Assembly (NCBI GenBank): GCA_024280155.1 | Contig: JAJRQQ010000020.1 | Span: 1-40,417, forward strand | Reading direction: 5' to 3' | DNA length: 40,417 nt | Source: Bacteroidota bacterium | Lineage (GTDB): Bacteria; Bacteroidota; Bacteroidia; Flavobacteriales_D; Crocinitomicaceae | Part shown: piece by piece, positions 30,434 through 38,673 of the stretch | Layout: each line of letters starts with the position of its first letter | Position numbering within the stretch: position 1 is the first letter of the stretch | The notes under the pieces: generated by a model | Database searches by the model: none | Told to the model about the DNA's origin: nothing | What the model saw: only the letters and a program-made list of their open reading frames with translations | Position numbers and translations under genes: made by a program

Positions 30434-31462
30434 ATGAAAAAGTATTTATTATTTGCAGCAATTTCATCTGTTTTAGTGAGTTGTGGCGGAAATGAAAAGG
30501 TAGAAGAAGTAAAACAAGAAACAAAAACCGAAGATTATGCTTTTGCAGAATTGGATGCGTCAGCAAGAAAAACATTTGGAGCATTATCAGAAGTGAAAAT
30601 TGACGTGAATGACCCAATGATAAAACTGGGAAAAGCACTTTACTTTGATAAACGTCTTTCAAAAGATAATACGCAAAGTTGTAACACTTGCCATGATTTA
30701 AATACGTATGGTGTAGATAACAATTCATTCTCTGCTGGAAATGATGGTGGTTTAGGTGGCAGAAATTCACCGACAACATTAAATGCAGCATTGCATATCG
30801 CTCAATTCTGGGACGGAAGAGAGCCAGATGTTGAAGCACAAGCCGGAGGGCCAATCCTAAATCCTGTTGAGATGGCAATGCCCAGCGAAAAAGCAGTAAT
30901 AGATAGATTATCTCAAATAGATGAATATAAAGTAATGTTTGCGAAAGCATTTCCTGATGTTGCAAACCCAATTACTTATGCGAATTTAAAAACAGCAATT
31001 GGTGCCTTTGAACGATTATTGATTACACCTTCAAAATTTGATCGATATATGAATGGTGATAATGAAGCGCTTTCTCCAAAAGAAAAACGTGGAATGAAAT
31101 TATTTATGGACGCAGGTTGTATTACTTGTCACACCGGTCCTTTGTTAGGAGGGAATATGTACCAGAAGTTTGGTTTAGTCAATGATTATTGGGACTATAC
31201 GAAAAGCGAAAATATTGACAAAGGTCGATTTGATGTTACAGGGAAAGAAAGCGATCTATATGTTTTTAAAGTACCATCTTTACGAAACATTGCTAAAACT
31301 GCACCTTACTTCCACGACGGAAGTGTTCAAAGTATGAACGATGCAATCCAAATAATGGGTAAAGCGCAATTAAATCGTGAGTTATCTGTTCAAGAAGTTT
31401 CAGGAATTGCATTTTTCTTAGAAACATTGACAGGTGATGTTGACGTCCAATTAAAACAATAA
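30434..31462 (+). CDS. Diheme cytochrome c peroxidase, lipoprotein
   Basis: 342 residues with a lipoprotein signal (Cys17 in VLVSC). Heme motifs are CNTCH (Cys83, Cys86, His87) and CITCH (Cys229, Cys232, His233). The region GRFDVTGKESDLYVFKVPSL, then RNIAKTAPYFHDG, is that of classical bacterial cytochrome c peroxidases (CcpA), which reduce hydrogen peroxide with electrons from small cytochromes in the periplasm. The short acidic stretch after Cys17 (GGNEKVEEVKQETKTED) is a likely lipoprotein linker. It is distinct from the MbnH-like enzyme at 26346. The gene ends 14 bases before a 42-bp palindrome. Confidence 0.95.
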   Translation: MKKYLLFAAISSVLVSCGGNEKVEEVKQETKTEDYAFAELDASARKTFGALSEVKIDVNDPMIKLGKALYFDKRLSKDNTQSCNTCHDLNTYGVDNNSFSAGNDGGLGGRNSPTTLNAALHIAQFWDGREPDVEAQAGGPILNPVEMAMPSEKAVIDRLSQIDEYKVMFAKAFPDVANPITYANLKTAIGAFERLLITPSKFDRYMNGDNEALSPKEKRGMKLFMDAGCITCHTGPLLGGNMYQKFGLVNDYWDYTKSENIDKGRFDVTGKESDLYVFKVPSLRNIAKTAPYFHDGSVQSMNDAIQIMGKAQLNRELSVQEVSGIAFFLETLTGDVDVQLKQ

Positions 31463-31476
31463 AATAAATCGTTATA

Positions 31477-31518
31477 TATAACAGTAGGGGCAGGTCGCGA
31501 CCTGCCCCTACTGTTATA
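31477..31518. repeat. 42-bp perfect palindrome between convergent genes
   Basis: Each 21-base arm is an exact complement of the other, meeting at TCGCGA (31495-31500) with no loop. It starts 14 bases after the diheme peroxidase stop and lies 48 bases before the 3' end of the minus-strand helicase gene. The GC-rich core (CAGTAGGGGCAGGTCG) contrasts with the AT-rich surroundings. It could act as a terminator, a REP element or a cruciform-forming site. Confidence 0.9.
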
Positions 31519-31566
31519 ATACGACCTTCCCTACTGTTTTAATATACCTGCCCTACTGTTTTAAAA
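31498..31566. repeat. Three direct ~23-bp repeats after the palindrome
   Basis: Units begin at 31498, 31522 and 31545. Each carries a CCTGCCC/CCTTCCC core followed by CTACTGTT and a TAATA-like or TAAAA end. The first unit is the right arm of the 42-bp palindrome, and the others drift from it (CGACCTGCCCC, then CGACCTTCCC, then TACCTGCCC). The array fills most of the gap before the convergent helicase gene. Confidence 0.85.
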
Positions 31567-32802
31567 CTATTTTTTCTTTGGATGAAACTTGCGTTTATTT
31601 CCTTTAAATGACGATTTATTTTTGTTAAATGGACGTTTTCCTTTTGGTTTACCTTCTTCCCATTTTGGTCCTTCTCCAAATTCTTCTGGCGGTTGCAATT
31701 TTGGAACAGAAGATTCAATCAAAGTCTCAATCTTACGCATTCTAAACATATCTGTAGGGTTCACCAAAGTGATTGCCTCACCTTTAGTGTTCGCACGTGC
31801 AGTTCTACCAACGCGATGCACGTAATCTGCTGCTTCGTGAGGAACATCGTAGTTGACCACCATGTTAATTTCTTTGATGTCAATTCCACGACTCATAACA
31901 TCTGTTGCAACTAAAATACGAATTCGTTTTGAGCGGAATCCTCGGAGAACTTCCTCTCGTTGGTCTTGTTCTAAGTTGGAAGAAATTCCTTTAGCTGGTA
32001 ATCCAGCACGACCCAATGCACGAACAATGTTCGAGACTTTATTTTTTGTTGAAGTAAAAACAATTATACTGTCAAAATCTTTACGCTCTTTAATGATGTG
32101 AGCTAAAACTTTCACTTTTTGCTCATCGTGAACTAAATAAATGGATTGTTTAACTCCTGCAGCAGGTTTTGCAACGGCTAAAGATATTTTCTCTGGTTGA
32201 TGTAAAATTTTCTGTGCTAATTTCTCTATACTTGGCGCCATTGTGGCACTGAACAATAAAGTCTGATGTTTTTTAGGAAGGTAAGAAATGATTTTTGTTA
32301 AATCATCAATAAACCCCATGTCCAGCATACGGTCTGCTTCATCTAAGATGAGATGCTTCACATGTTTAAAATTAACATAACCCATTTTTAAATGAGAAAT
32401 TAATTTTCCAGGTGTTGCAACGATGATGTCCGTTCCATTTTTTAATGCATCGCGTTCGAGATCAAAATCTTTACCACTTCCTCCGCCATAAACGGATTTA
32501 GAACCCACCGACACAAAATAGGATAAACCCTGGATTTGTTGTTCGATTTGAATGGCCAACTCTCGCGTTGGGACAATGATTAACGTATCAATATTGTTAT
32601 CTTGTTTTCCTACTAATTTATGTAGTATTGGTAGGACAAATGCTCCCGTTTTACCTGTTCCTGTTTGGGCGCAAGCAATTAAATCTTTATTGTCTAATAT
32701 AAGTGGGATGGCCTTTTCTTGTATTGGAGTCGCATTTTCGAACCCCATGTATGAGATGGCTTCTAAAACCTGCTCATCTAATTTTAATTCTGTAAATTTC
32801 AT
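31567..32802 (-). CDS. DEAD-box ATP-dependent RNA helicase
   Basis: 411 residues, RhlE-like. Motifs in order: Q motif (GFENATPIQEKAIPLIL), Walker A AQTGTGKTG, PTRELAIQI, ATPGKLISHL, DEAD box LDEADRMLDMGF, SAT in LLFSATMAPS, VFTSTKNKV, ATDVMSRGIDIKEI, and HRVGRTAR. A basic C-terminal tail (FNKNKSSFKGNKRKFHPKKK) probably binds RNA. These enzymes remodel RNA in ribosome assembly or mRNA decay, often in the cold. The gene is intact and ends 48 bases from the palindrome. It is transcribed toward the peroxidase gene. Confidence 0.96.
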   Translation of the reverse strand: MKFTELKLDEQVLEAISYMGFENATPIQEKAIPLILDNKDLIACAQTGTGKTGAFVLPILHKLVGKQDNNIDTLIIVPTRELAIQIEQQIQGLSYFVSVGSKSVYGGGSGKDFDLERDALKNGTDIIVATPGKLISHLKMGYVNFKHVKHLILDEADRMLDMGFIDDLTKIISYLPKKHQTLLFSATMAPSIEKLAQKILHQPEKISLAVAKPAAGVKQSIYLVHDEQKVKVLAHIIKERKDFDSIIVFTSTKNKVSNIVRALGRAGLPAKGISSNLEQDQREEVLRGFRSKRIRILVATDVMSRGIDIKEINMVVNYDVPHEAADYVHRVGRTARANTKGEAITLVNPTDMFRMRKIETLIESSVPKLQPPEEFGEGPKWEEGKPKGKRPFNKNKSSFKGNKRKFHPKKK

Positions 32803-32868
32803 TGGTTGTGAATCTAATGATTTTTGTTGACTTTATCACTAAGAACATCGATTAAAAATTCTCAAACG

Positions 32869-34001
32869 CTACTCATAGGTTTTTAGAATTGAGCTAGTAT
32901 GGACTTCTAACCCAAGAAAAAGAATGATGTCTGGTTTTGTCTTTTTGATGATTTCTTCATTTAATTGATACCTCCAGGCATCAAAAATCCAAATACTTTC
33001 TTTGAAAGAATCTCGCATAAATGGAATAACTTGTTCACCAAAAGAGTCCCTGATAATGAGAATTCTTAATCCATTTTTTAAGTCCGATCGCTCAAAAACT
33101 TTTTCAAACTCCCAATTATAAGCAAATCCTTGAATCCCCTCAAATTTATATTTTTTACTTTCTTTAGATATATATTGGATACTCGGTGAAGGGATGTAGT
33201 ATTCTTCAGAAACATTTCCTATTCCGAGTAGTCTCCCTTGAATCCCATCATCTTTTAATTTCTTTTCCCATAGAATTTGAGGTGTACTCCCGAATTCTGC
33301 CTTCGGGAAATCTTTTTTCAAGCGTTTTAATATCATGTTTGCCGTAATTTCTCCTCCTGAAAAATTCCAATGATTATCTGTTCTATAGAAAATATCGATA
33401 GAATCTTTAGCCTCAATTAACGCTTTATTTGGGTCAATAATTAATCCTGCGAAATCTTTGTTCATTCGATTTTTTAAACGAACTGTTCTGTTATTTTTCT
33501 CTCGGATAATATGGTAAGGAAGTTTTTCTGGATAAATAGAATGTTTCATTGGAGCAATTACCCAATAAGTTTTAATGTTTAATGAGTCTGTGTAGCGCAA
33601 CCTTCGTTTCCATTCATTTGAGAAAGAATCAAGTTGCGCATCATTGAATTGGTTCAGTCCTTCATATATTTTTTTTCTTTTCCTGCGTTAAAGTACCAAT
33701 CATCTTGACCAATAATTAATTTGTTAGGATAAGGAGAAGTCTTAAAAAGATAAAATTTCGAAGAATGAAAAAGGTTTAAAAATGGTTGACGATAAACGAT
33801 GTTGTCATTGACATAATTGTTGAAATTCTTCGGGAAATCATCTAGATGGTTGATATTGAATTGAATTGAATCTGTAAAAGTTCGATTTTCTTCGTTGCGC
33901 TCAAATTCAACGAAATGAAATGTATCATTAAGTATTGGAATGATGAGAATTATCCCAAATAAAATTGGAAAAAGGAGTTGATATGGTCTTATTCTATTCA
34001 T
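32869..34001 (-). pseudogene. DHHW/AlgJ-like O-acetyltransferase, frameshifted at an A8 tract
   Basis: On the minus strand, 34001-33654 gives a 115-residue N-terminal fragment (membrane anchor YQLLFPILFGIILIIPIL, then DDWYFNAGKEKK). The rest is read in the next frame to 32869 and contains RTDNHWNFSG, the family's D-x-H-W motif, and the serine motif RDSFGEQVIPF. Both are expected in AlgJ/AlgX-type SGNH acetyltransferases. Adding one A to the run of eight A (plus-strand T at 33669-33676) joins the frames as KEKKIYEGLNQF into about 377 residues. The zero frame reads GAA AAA AAA TAT, which gives the slippery heptamer A AAA AAA, so frameshifting or transcript slippage could also make the full protein. 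It starts 2 bases after the MBOAT stop and is presumed to work with it. Confidence 0.8.
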
Positions 34002-34003
34002 TG

Positions 34004-35452
34004 TTAAAATCTAAAGTAAATGAATGGATTGTAGGAACCAGAATTGATGTAGATCAATGAGATAATAAACATCACAATAAGAGAAGAATCGAGAAGAAGT
34101 TGGAAGGAAACTTTATTCCGTAAGACTTTATAAAATTTATGTTGAGTAATTTTCACACTCAGAGATGAACTGACAATAACGGCTAAAAGGAGAATTAATA
34201 TTCGTTCATTATTAAGGTAACTCAATACATTTGAATGTCCCTCACTGTCGATTAAGAACATCTTGGATAAATAATGCAGAGCATCAGGTAATGCTTCAAT
34301 TCTGAAAAGAACCCAACCGACCATAACAACAATGATGGTGTAAAACCACTGGAGAATGGAAGGTAGTTTTTTTAATTGTTCTCTCAATCCTATTTTTTCA
34401 ATAACGAGAAACAAACCGTGAAACAAACCCCAAAGAATAAAACTCCACGTTGCACCGTGCCAAAACCCTGTCAATAGAAAAACAATCAGAAGATTTTTAT
34501 ACATTCTGCTTTTCCCTTTTCGATTACCGCCTAAAGGAATGTAAACGTAATCCTTGAACCATGATGAAAGTGAAATGTGCCATCTCCTCCAGAATTCTGT
34601 AATACTTTTTGAAATATAAGGCAAATTAAAGTTCTCCAGAATATTAAAACCAAACATTTTCCCCAGTCCAATAGCCATGTCAGAATAACCAGAGAAGTCG
34701 AAATAAATCTGGAAAGTGTAGGCGATTATTCCTAGCCAAGCTGTTGGTGAATCAATAAAGTGAATGTCAGTATTAATAATTGTATCTGCAATTTCACCAC
34801 ACGTGTTTGCTAATAGAATCTTTTTAGATAATCCAATGATGAATCGCTGAATGCCAACTCTGAACTGTGCTATGGATTCTTTTCTTTCATTGAGTTGGTC
34901 AATAATGTCATTGTAGCGAACAATAGGTCCTGCAATTAATTGAGGAAAAAAACTAATGTAAAGTGCAGTGTTCAAGAATGTAATTTTATCTTTCCTTTCT
35001 TCTCGGTAAATATCCCAAAGCATAGACATTTGTTGAAAGGTAAAAAAGGAAATTCCAACAGGAAGTATAATATTGAGTAAAGGGATTGGTTCAGCATTTT
35101 CAATCAGAACTCCTTTTAAAAAATTAATGTTTGAAATAAAGAAATCTAAGTATTTAAAAGACGCAATAACAAGAATATTAAAGATTATCCCAACAGTCAA
35201 CCAGTTTTTCTTAGAGGATTTATTTTTCTCAATTTGTTTCGCGAAAAGAAAATTGAATAAAATTGAGACGATTAAAATGAGACTTAAACTTACCCCTCCC
35301 CATGCGTAAAAAACAAGACTAAATAGGAGAAGAATCTCATTTCTAAATTTCTTCGGAGTAAAATAATAGACCGTTAATAAAACGGGAAGAAAATAAAATA
35401 GAAATGAAAAGCTACTAAAGAGCAAGATTGTTTTTTTTAGAATGAATCTCAA
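34004..35452 (-). CDS. MBOAT family O-acyltransferase (AlgI-like)
   Basis: 482 residues and strongly hydrophobic with many membrane segments. Family signatures: FFPQLIAGPIVRY, YFDFSGYSDMAIGLGKMFG, FWRRWHISLSSWFKDYVYIP, LGGNRKG and the catalytic-histidine region LTGFWHGATWSFILWG. AlgI-type proteins pass acyl groups across the inner membrane to a periplasmic acetyltransferase that modifies a polysaccharide. The next gene, of the DHHW type, is the expected partner and starts 2 bases after this stop. Which polysaccharide is modified is not visible. No ATG fits the usual shorter N-terminus (LLFSSFSFLFYFLP), so 35452 is used. Confidence 0.95.
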   Translation of the reverse strand: MRFILKKTILLFSSFSFLFYFLPVLLTVYYFTPKKFRNEILLLFSLVFYAWGGVSLSLILIVSILFNFLFAKQIEKNKSSKKNWLTVGIIFNILVIASFKYLDFFISNINFLKGVLIENAEPIPLLNIILPVGISFFTFQQMSMLWDIYREERKDKITFLNTALYISFFPQLIAGPIVRYNDIIDQLNERKESIAQFRVGIQRFIIGLSKKILLANTCGEIADTIINTDIHFIDSPTAWLGIIAYTFQIYFDFSGYSDMAIGLGKMFGFNILENFNLPYISKSITEFWRRWHISLSSWFKDYVYIPLGGNRKGKSRMYKNLLIVFLLTGFWHGATWSFILWGLFHGLFLVIEKIGLREQLKKLPSILQWFYTIIVVMVGWVLFRIEALPDALHYLSKMFLIDSEGHSNVLSYLNNERILILLLAVIVSSSLSVKITQHKFYKVLRNKVSFQLLLDSSLIVMFIISLIYINSGSYNPFIYFRF

Positions 35453-35503
35453 AGATAATTTTTTTAGCTTTTAAAATATTATCTTCGTAAAAAAATATCG
35501 AAT

Positions 35504-36277
35504 ATGAATATCGTATCAACTGTAATAAACGGAGTTTGTGAAATTAAACTCAATCGACCAGATGTCTTTAATTCTTTTAATAAAGAAATGGCCATGGCGA
35601 TGCAAGAAGCATTGGATACTTGCGAAGTGGATGAAAAAGTTCGTGCCATCGTGATTACCGGAGAAGGGAAGGCATTTTGCGCAGGGCAAGATTTAGCAGA
35701 AGCTACCGACCCAAATGGACCGCCATTGAATTCCATCGTGAAAGATCATTATAACCCAATTATCAAAAGAATTCGAACTATTGAAAAGCCAATTATTGCG
35801 GCGGTGAATGGGGTTGCAGCAGGAGCAGGAGCAAATATCGCTTTGGCTTGTGATATTGTTTTTGCAAAAGAAAGTGCAAGTTTTATACAAGCATTTTCTA
35901 AAATTGGATTAATTCCTGATTCTGGAGGGACATTTTTCTTGCCTCGTTTGGTTGGGATGCAAAAAGCAATGGCTTTGATGATGACAGCAGATAAAGTTGG
36001 AGCAAAGGAAGCAGAGGAAATGAATATGATTTATAAAACAGTAGCAGATGAAGATTTTGAAACCACAGTAAAAACATTCGCAGAGAAAATTGCAAAAATG
36101 CCAACCAAAGGTTTGGGATTGACAAAGCGCGCAATGAACCAAAGTTTAACAAATAGTTTAGAGCAACAATTAGAGGTCGAAGAGGAATTGCAAACAATTG
36201 CAGGAGAATCATACGATTTTAATGAGGGTTGTGCAGCATTTTTAGAAAAACGTAAACCACAATTTAAAGGCCAGTAG
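35504..36277 (+). CDS. paaG: Enoyl-CoA hydratase/isomerase family protein, PaaG-like
   Basis: 257 residues of the crotonase fold. It has FCAGQDLAEA and VNGVAAGAGANIALACD (oxyanion hole), and ASFIQAFSKIGLIPDSGGTF followed by FLPRLVG, where the Asp after Pro is a likely catalytic acid. The last motif set resembles PaaG, which isomerises the ring epoxide to oxepin-CoA in phenylacetate catabolism. A general enoyl-CoA hydratase or isomerase remains possible, because the epoxidase genes are not in this window. The stop (36275-36277) abuts a 22-bp palindrome, and a 3-hydroxyacyl-CoA dehydrogenase follows. Confidence 0.88.
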   Translation: MNIVSTVINGVCEIKLNRPDVFNSFNKEMAMAMQEALDTCEVDEKVRAIVITGEGKAFCAGQDLAEATDPNGPPLNSIVKDHYNPIIKRIRTIEKPIIAAVNGVAAGAGANIALACDIVFAKESASFIQAFSKIGLIPDSGGTFFLPRLVGMQKAMALMMTADKVGAKEAEEMNMIYKTVADEDFETTVKTFAEKIAKMPTKGLGLTKRAMNQSLTNSLEQQLEVEEELQTIAGESYDFNEGCAAFLEKRKPQFKGQ

Positions 36278-36298
36278 CGTCACGATGCATCGTGACGC
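36277..36298. repeat. 22-bp perfect palindrome after paaG-like gene
   Basis: GCGTCACGATG and its exact reverse complement meet at 36287/36288. It begins on the last base of the paaG-like stop codon. It is GC-rich in an AT-rich setting and is the inverted head of a tandem array that continues to 36396. Confidence 0.9.
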
Positions 36299-36396
36299 AA
36301 CGGCCGTTAAATCGTGACGCAACGGTCATTAAATCGTGACGCAACGGTCATTAAATCGTGACCCAACGGTCATTAAATTGACCCAACGGTCATTAA
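36289..36396. repeat. Five tandem ~22-bp repeats between paaG-like and dehydrogenase genes
   Basis: Units start at 36289, 36311, 36333, 36355 and 36377. Units 1-4 are 22 bp and unit 5 is 20 bp. They share ATCGTGACGCAACGG at the start and TCATTAA at the end. Drift is ordered: unit 1 has GCCGTTAA, units 2 and 3 are identical, unit 4 changes GCAACG to CCAACG, and unit 5 also loses two bases. The array is about 24 bases from the next gene start. Confidence 0.93.
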
Positions 36397-36419
36397 TCGT
36401 TATTGAAAATATATAAAAC

Positions 36420-37577
36420 ATGGATATAGGAGTATTAGGAGGAGGTACAATGGGTTCCGGAATTGTTCAAGTGGCAGCCCAAAATGGACATCAAGTTGTT
36501 TTAGTTGATTTAAGCCAAGAGGTTTTAGATAAATCAAAAGCTAAATTGGCTAAAATCATGGCGCGATTGTTTGAAAAAGGCAAGATTTCAGAAAAGCAAT
36601 CCAGTCAAACGCAATCAAATATTCGATATTCTACGGATATGAATGATTTTAAAGGTTGCGGATTTGTTATTGAGGCAATTGTCGAGAATTTAGAAGTGAA
36701 AAAGAAAGTCTTTGCTTCAATTGAAGAAATAACAGATGGCAATTGCATCCTTGCATCCAATACATCCTCACTTTCTATTGCTTCGATTGGTTCTGCATTG
36801 AAAGATGCATCAAAAATTATTGGAGTTCACTTTTTTAATCCTGCACCATTGATGCCTTTAGTGGAAATTATTCCAGCAGTGCAAACAGCAGACTCAACAT
36901 TGAAAACAACGATAGAATTGATTGATTCTTGGAAAAAAGTAACCGTTTTGTGTAAAGATACTCCAGGGTTTATTGTCAATAGAGTAGCTCGACCATTCTA
37001 CGGAGAAGCAATGCGTATTTATGAAGAAGGTATAGCGGACTTTGCCACAATTGATTGGGCGATGACACATGTTGGTGGATTTAGAATGGGACCGTTCACG
37101 TTAATGGATTATATCGGAAATGATGTGAATTATACGGTAACAGAAACGGTTTTTAAATCATTCTACTACGACCCTAGATACAAACCATCATTCACCCAAA
37201 AACGCCATGCAGAAGCAGGGTATTTAGGGAGGAAATCAGGAAAAGGATTTTTTGATTATCGAGAGAATGCAAGTAATCCAAAACCCATTGAAGATGAACA
37301 ATTGGGTAAAGAAATTTTCGATAGAATTATCATGATGCTTATCAATGAAGCTGTTGATGCAGTATTTTTGAATATCGGAAGTAAAGAAGATATTGATTTA
37401 GCAATGACAAAAGGAGTGAATTATCCAAAAGGTTTATTGGCTTGGTCAGATGAAATCGGTTTAGAGAATATCTTAGCTAAATTAGATGCAATGTTTCAAG
37501 AATATGGAGAAGACAGGTATAGACCAAGTCCATTGATGCGAAGAATGGTCGCGAAAGGCGCGAAGTTCTTCAACTAA
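36420..37577 (+). CDS. 3-hydroxyacyl-CoA dehydrogenase (beta-oxidation or phenylacetate pathway)
   Basis: 385 residues. An N-terminal Rossmann NAD-binding motif GVLGGGTMGSGIVQVAAQNG is followed by IEAIVENLEVKKKVF, the catalytic-loop ILASNTSSLSI, the HFFNPAPLMPLVEI motif with the catalytic histidine, and TPGFIVNRVARPFYGEAMRI. Two C-terminal dimerisation segments are present (GPFTLMDYIGNDVN and NYPKGLLAWSDEIG). It oxidises 3-hydroxyacyl-CoA to the 3-keto form in the cytoplasm. With the upstream PaaG-like gene it suggests a phenylacetyl-CoA or general acyl-CoA breakdown unit (PaaH-type). The start is 24 bases after the last tandem repeat. Confidence 0.95.
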   Translation: MDIGVLGGGTMGSGIVQVAAQNGHQVVLVDLSQEVLDKSKAKLAKIMARLFEKGKISEKQSSQTQSNIRYSTDMNDFKGCGFVIEAIVENLEVKKKVFASIEEITDGNCILASNTSSLSIASIGSALKDASKIIGVHFFNPAPLMPLVEIIPAVQTADSTLKTTIELIDSWKKVTVLCKDTPGFIVNRVARPFYGEAMRIYEEGIADFATIDWAMTHVGGFRMGPFTLMDYIGNDVNYTVTETVFKSFYYDPRYKPSFTQKRHAEAGYLGRKSGKGFFDYRENASNPKPIEDEQLGKEIFDRIIMMLINEAVDAVFLNIGSKEDIDLAMTKGVNYPKGLLAWSDEIGLENILAKLDAMFQEYGEDRYRPSPLMRRMVAKGAKFFN

Positions 37578-37584
37578 TATTTAT

Positions 37585-37623
37585 CTAAAACAGCTCGAAT
37601 GGTTTTTAGTCGAGCTGTTTTAG
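37585..37623. terminator. Convergent terminator, right arm inside the TPR gene's 3' end
   Basis: CTAAAACAGCTCGA (37585-37598) pairs with TCGAGCTGTTTTAG (37610-37623) in a perfect 14-bp stem with an 11-base loop. A T-rich tract follows on the plus strand. The minus-strand gene ends at 37606, so the right arm also encodes its last residues (KLKQLD). It serves both convergent genes. Confidence 0.85.
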
Positions 37624-38673
37624 TTTTTCATTCGCCTGTTCATTATAGCAGCTATTTTTAGCAATTATTTCTTGATATAATTTTCTTGCTCGAATTAAGT
37701 CACCTTTATTCTCGTGTGAATTGGCGATCATCCATTTTGCTTCTTCATCAAAATTATTAAAATCTCCATTGACACATTTTTTGAAACGAAGAATGGCTTC
37801 ATCATATTCTCCAAAATTATACAAGCATAAACCAGAATAGAAGTTGGCATTAATATCATTTTCATATTTTTTCAGAATAATATCGAATCGAGCAAGTGCT
37901 TTTTTGTATTCACCATTATTGAAATAATATAAAGTGTTTTCGATGTAGAGAGAATACGGTTGCTTAATTGTTTTCCATTCCGTTTGGTAATTTTCAGTAT
38001 GTTCATTCTCTCGATCTGCAGGAGTGCCTGTGAGAACGAATTGTTGTGTTTCGATAAACGATTCAGTCCTATATGTAGAATAGTCAATCAATTTAAGTTC
38101 GTTAAGATATAACTCTTTTCCCTTTTGTTTGTTTAGAATAATGTCAGTAGAATGTTTTTCCTCAATTTGATGAGGTTTTAAAACAGGTAAATTGGCATTG
38201 ATTTCTTCAATTTCAGTGAAATCATTTTTAATTTTATCAATAGAAATTTGATTCTCTATTGGTTGTACTGTAAGTTGCTCAATGTTTTCTGGTAAATAAA
38301 CATCGCTTGATTCAATAATGATTTCTTGTTGTTCTCCTTTGTTTATTTCAGCAACCGTTTTATTTTTCGGTTCAGCATTTTTCGGTATAAAAAAGAATGA
38401 AGTGATAATTCCGACAACAATAACACCGATTATAATGTAAAGACCATTTTTTGATTTTGGTGTAAATGGATTTTTGTGGTTCTCAAGAATTGAAGTGTCA
38501 AAACCAACAGACTCCCAACCCTCCATTGCATCTTTTTCAAAATCACTAGCCATTTCTTTTTGCTCAATTTTATTGCGTGTTTTTCCTTTCGAAGAATCAT
38601 AACGATTGATGTCTTCAATACTCAAATTCTCTTTGGGGGAGAAGATGTTCTTATATCGATTTGAATTCTTCAC
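37606..38673 (-). CDS. Single-pass membrane protein with TPR-type C-terminus, candidate anti-sigma partner
   Basis: 355 residues. A cytoplasmic N-terminal ~75 residues (with MASDFEKDAMEGWESVG) is followed by one transmembrane segment at ~77-97 (GLYIIIGVIVVGIITSFFFI) and a periplasmic part. The last ~115 residues are TPR-like (YYFNNGEYKKALARFDIILK; GLCLYNFGEYDEAILRFKKC; MIANSHENKGDLIRARKLYQ). The gene starts within the last codons of the ECF sigma factor, a 23-base overlap, so the pair is translationally coupled. A membrane protein encoded this way commonly controls its sigma factor, but no zinc anti-sigma motif is visible, so this is inference. Confidence 0.85.
   Translation of the reverse strand: MKNSNRYKNIFSPKENLSIEDINRYDSSKGKTRNKIEQKEMASDFEKDAMEGWESVGFDTSILENHKNPFTPKSKNGLYIIIGVIVVGIITSFFFIPKNAEPKNKTVAEINKGEQQEIIIESSDVYLPENIEQLTVQPIENQISIDKIKNDFTEIEEINANLPVLKPHQIEEKHSTDIILNKQKGKELYLNELKLIDYSTYRTESFIETQQFVLTGTPADRENEHTENYQTEWKTIKQPYSLYIENTLYYFNNGEYKKALARFDIILKKYENDINANFYSGLCLYNFGEYDEAILRFKKCVNGDFNNFDEEAKWMIANSHENKGDLIRARKLYQEIIAKNSCYNEQANEKLKQLD

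Noticed and set aside
30432-30971. Minus-strand 179-residue open frame under the peroxidase
   Set aside because: It is leucine- and histidine-rich, lacks known motifs, and is an antisense shadow of a clear diheme peroxidase gene.
36289-36396. CRISPR array
   Set aside because: The units are directly adjacent with no unique spacers and drift in sequence. No cas genes are nearby.
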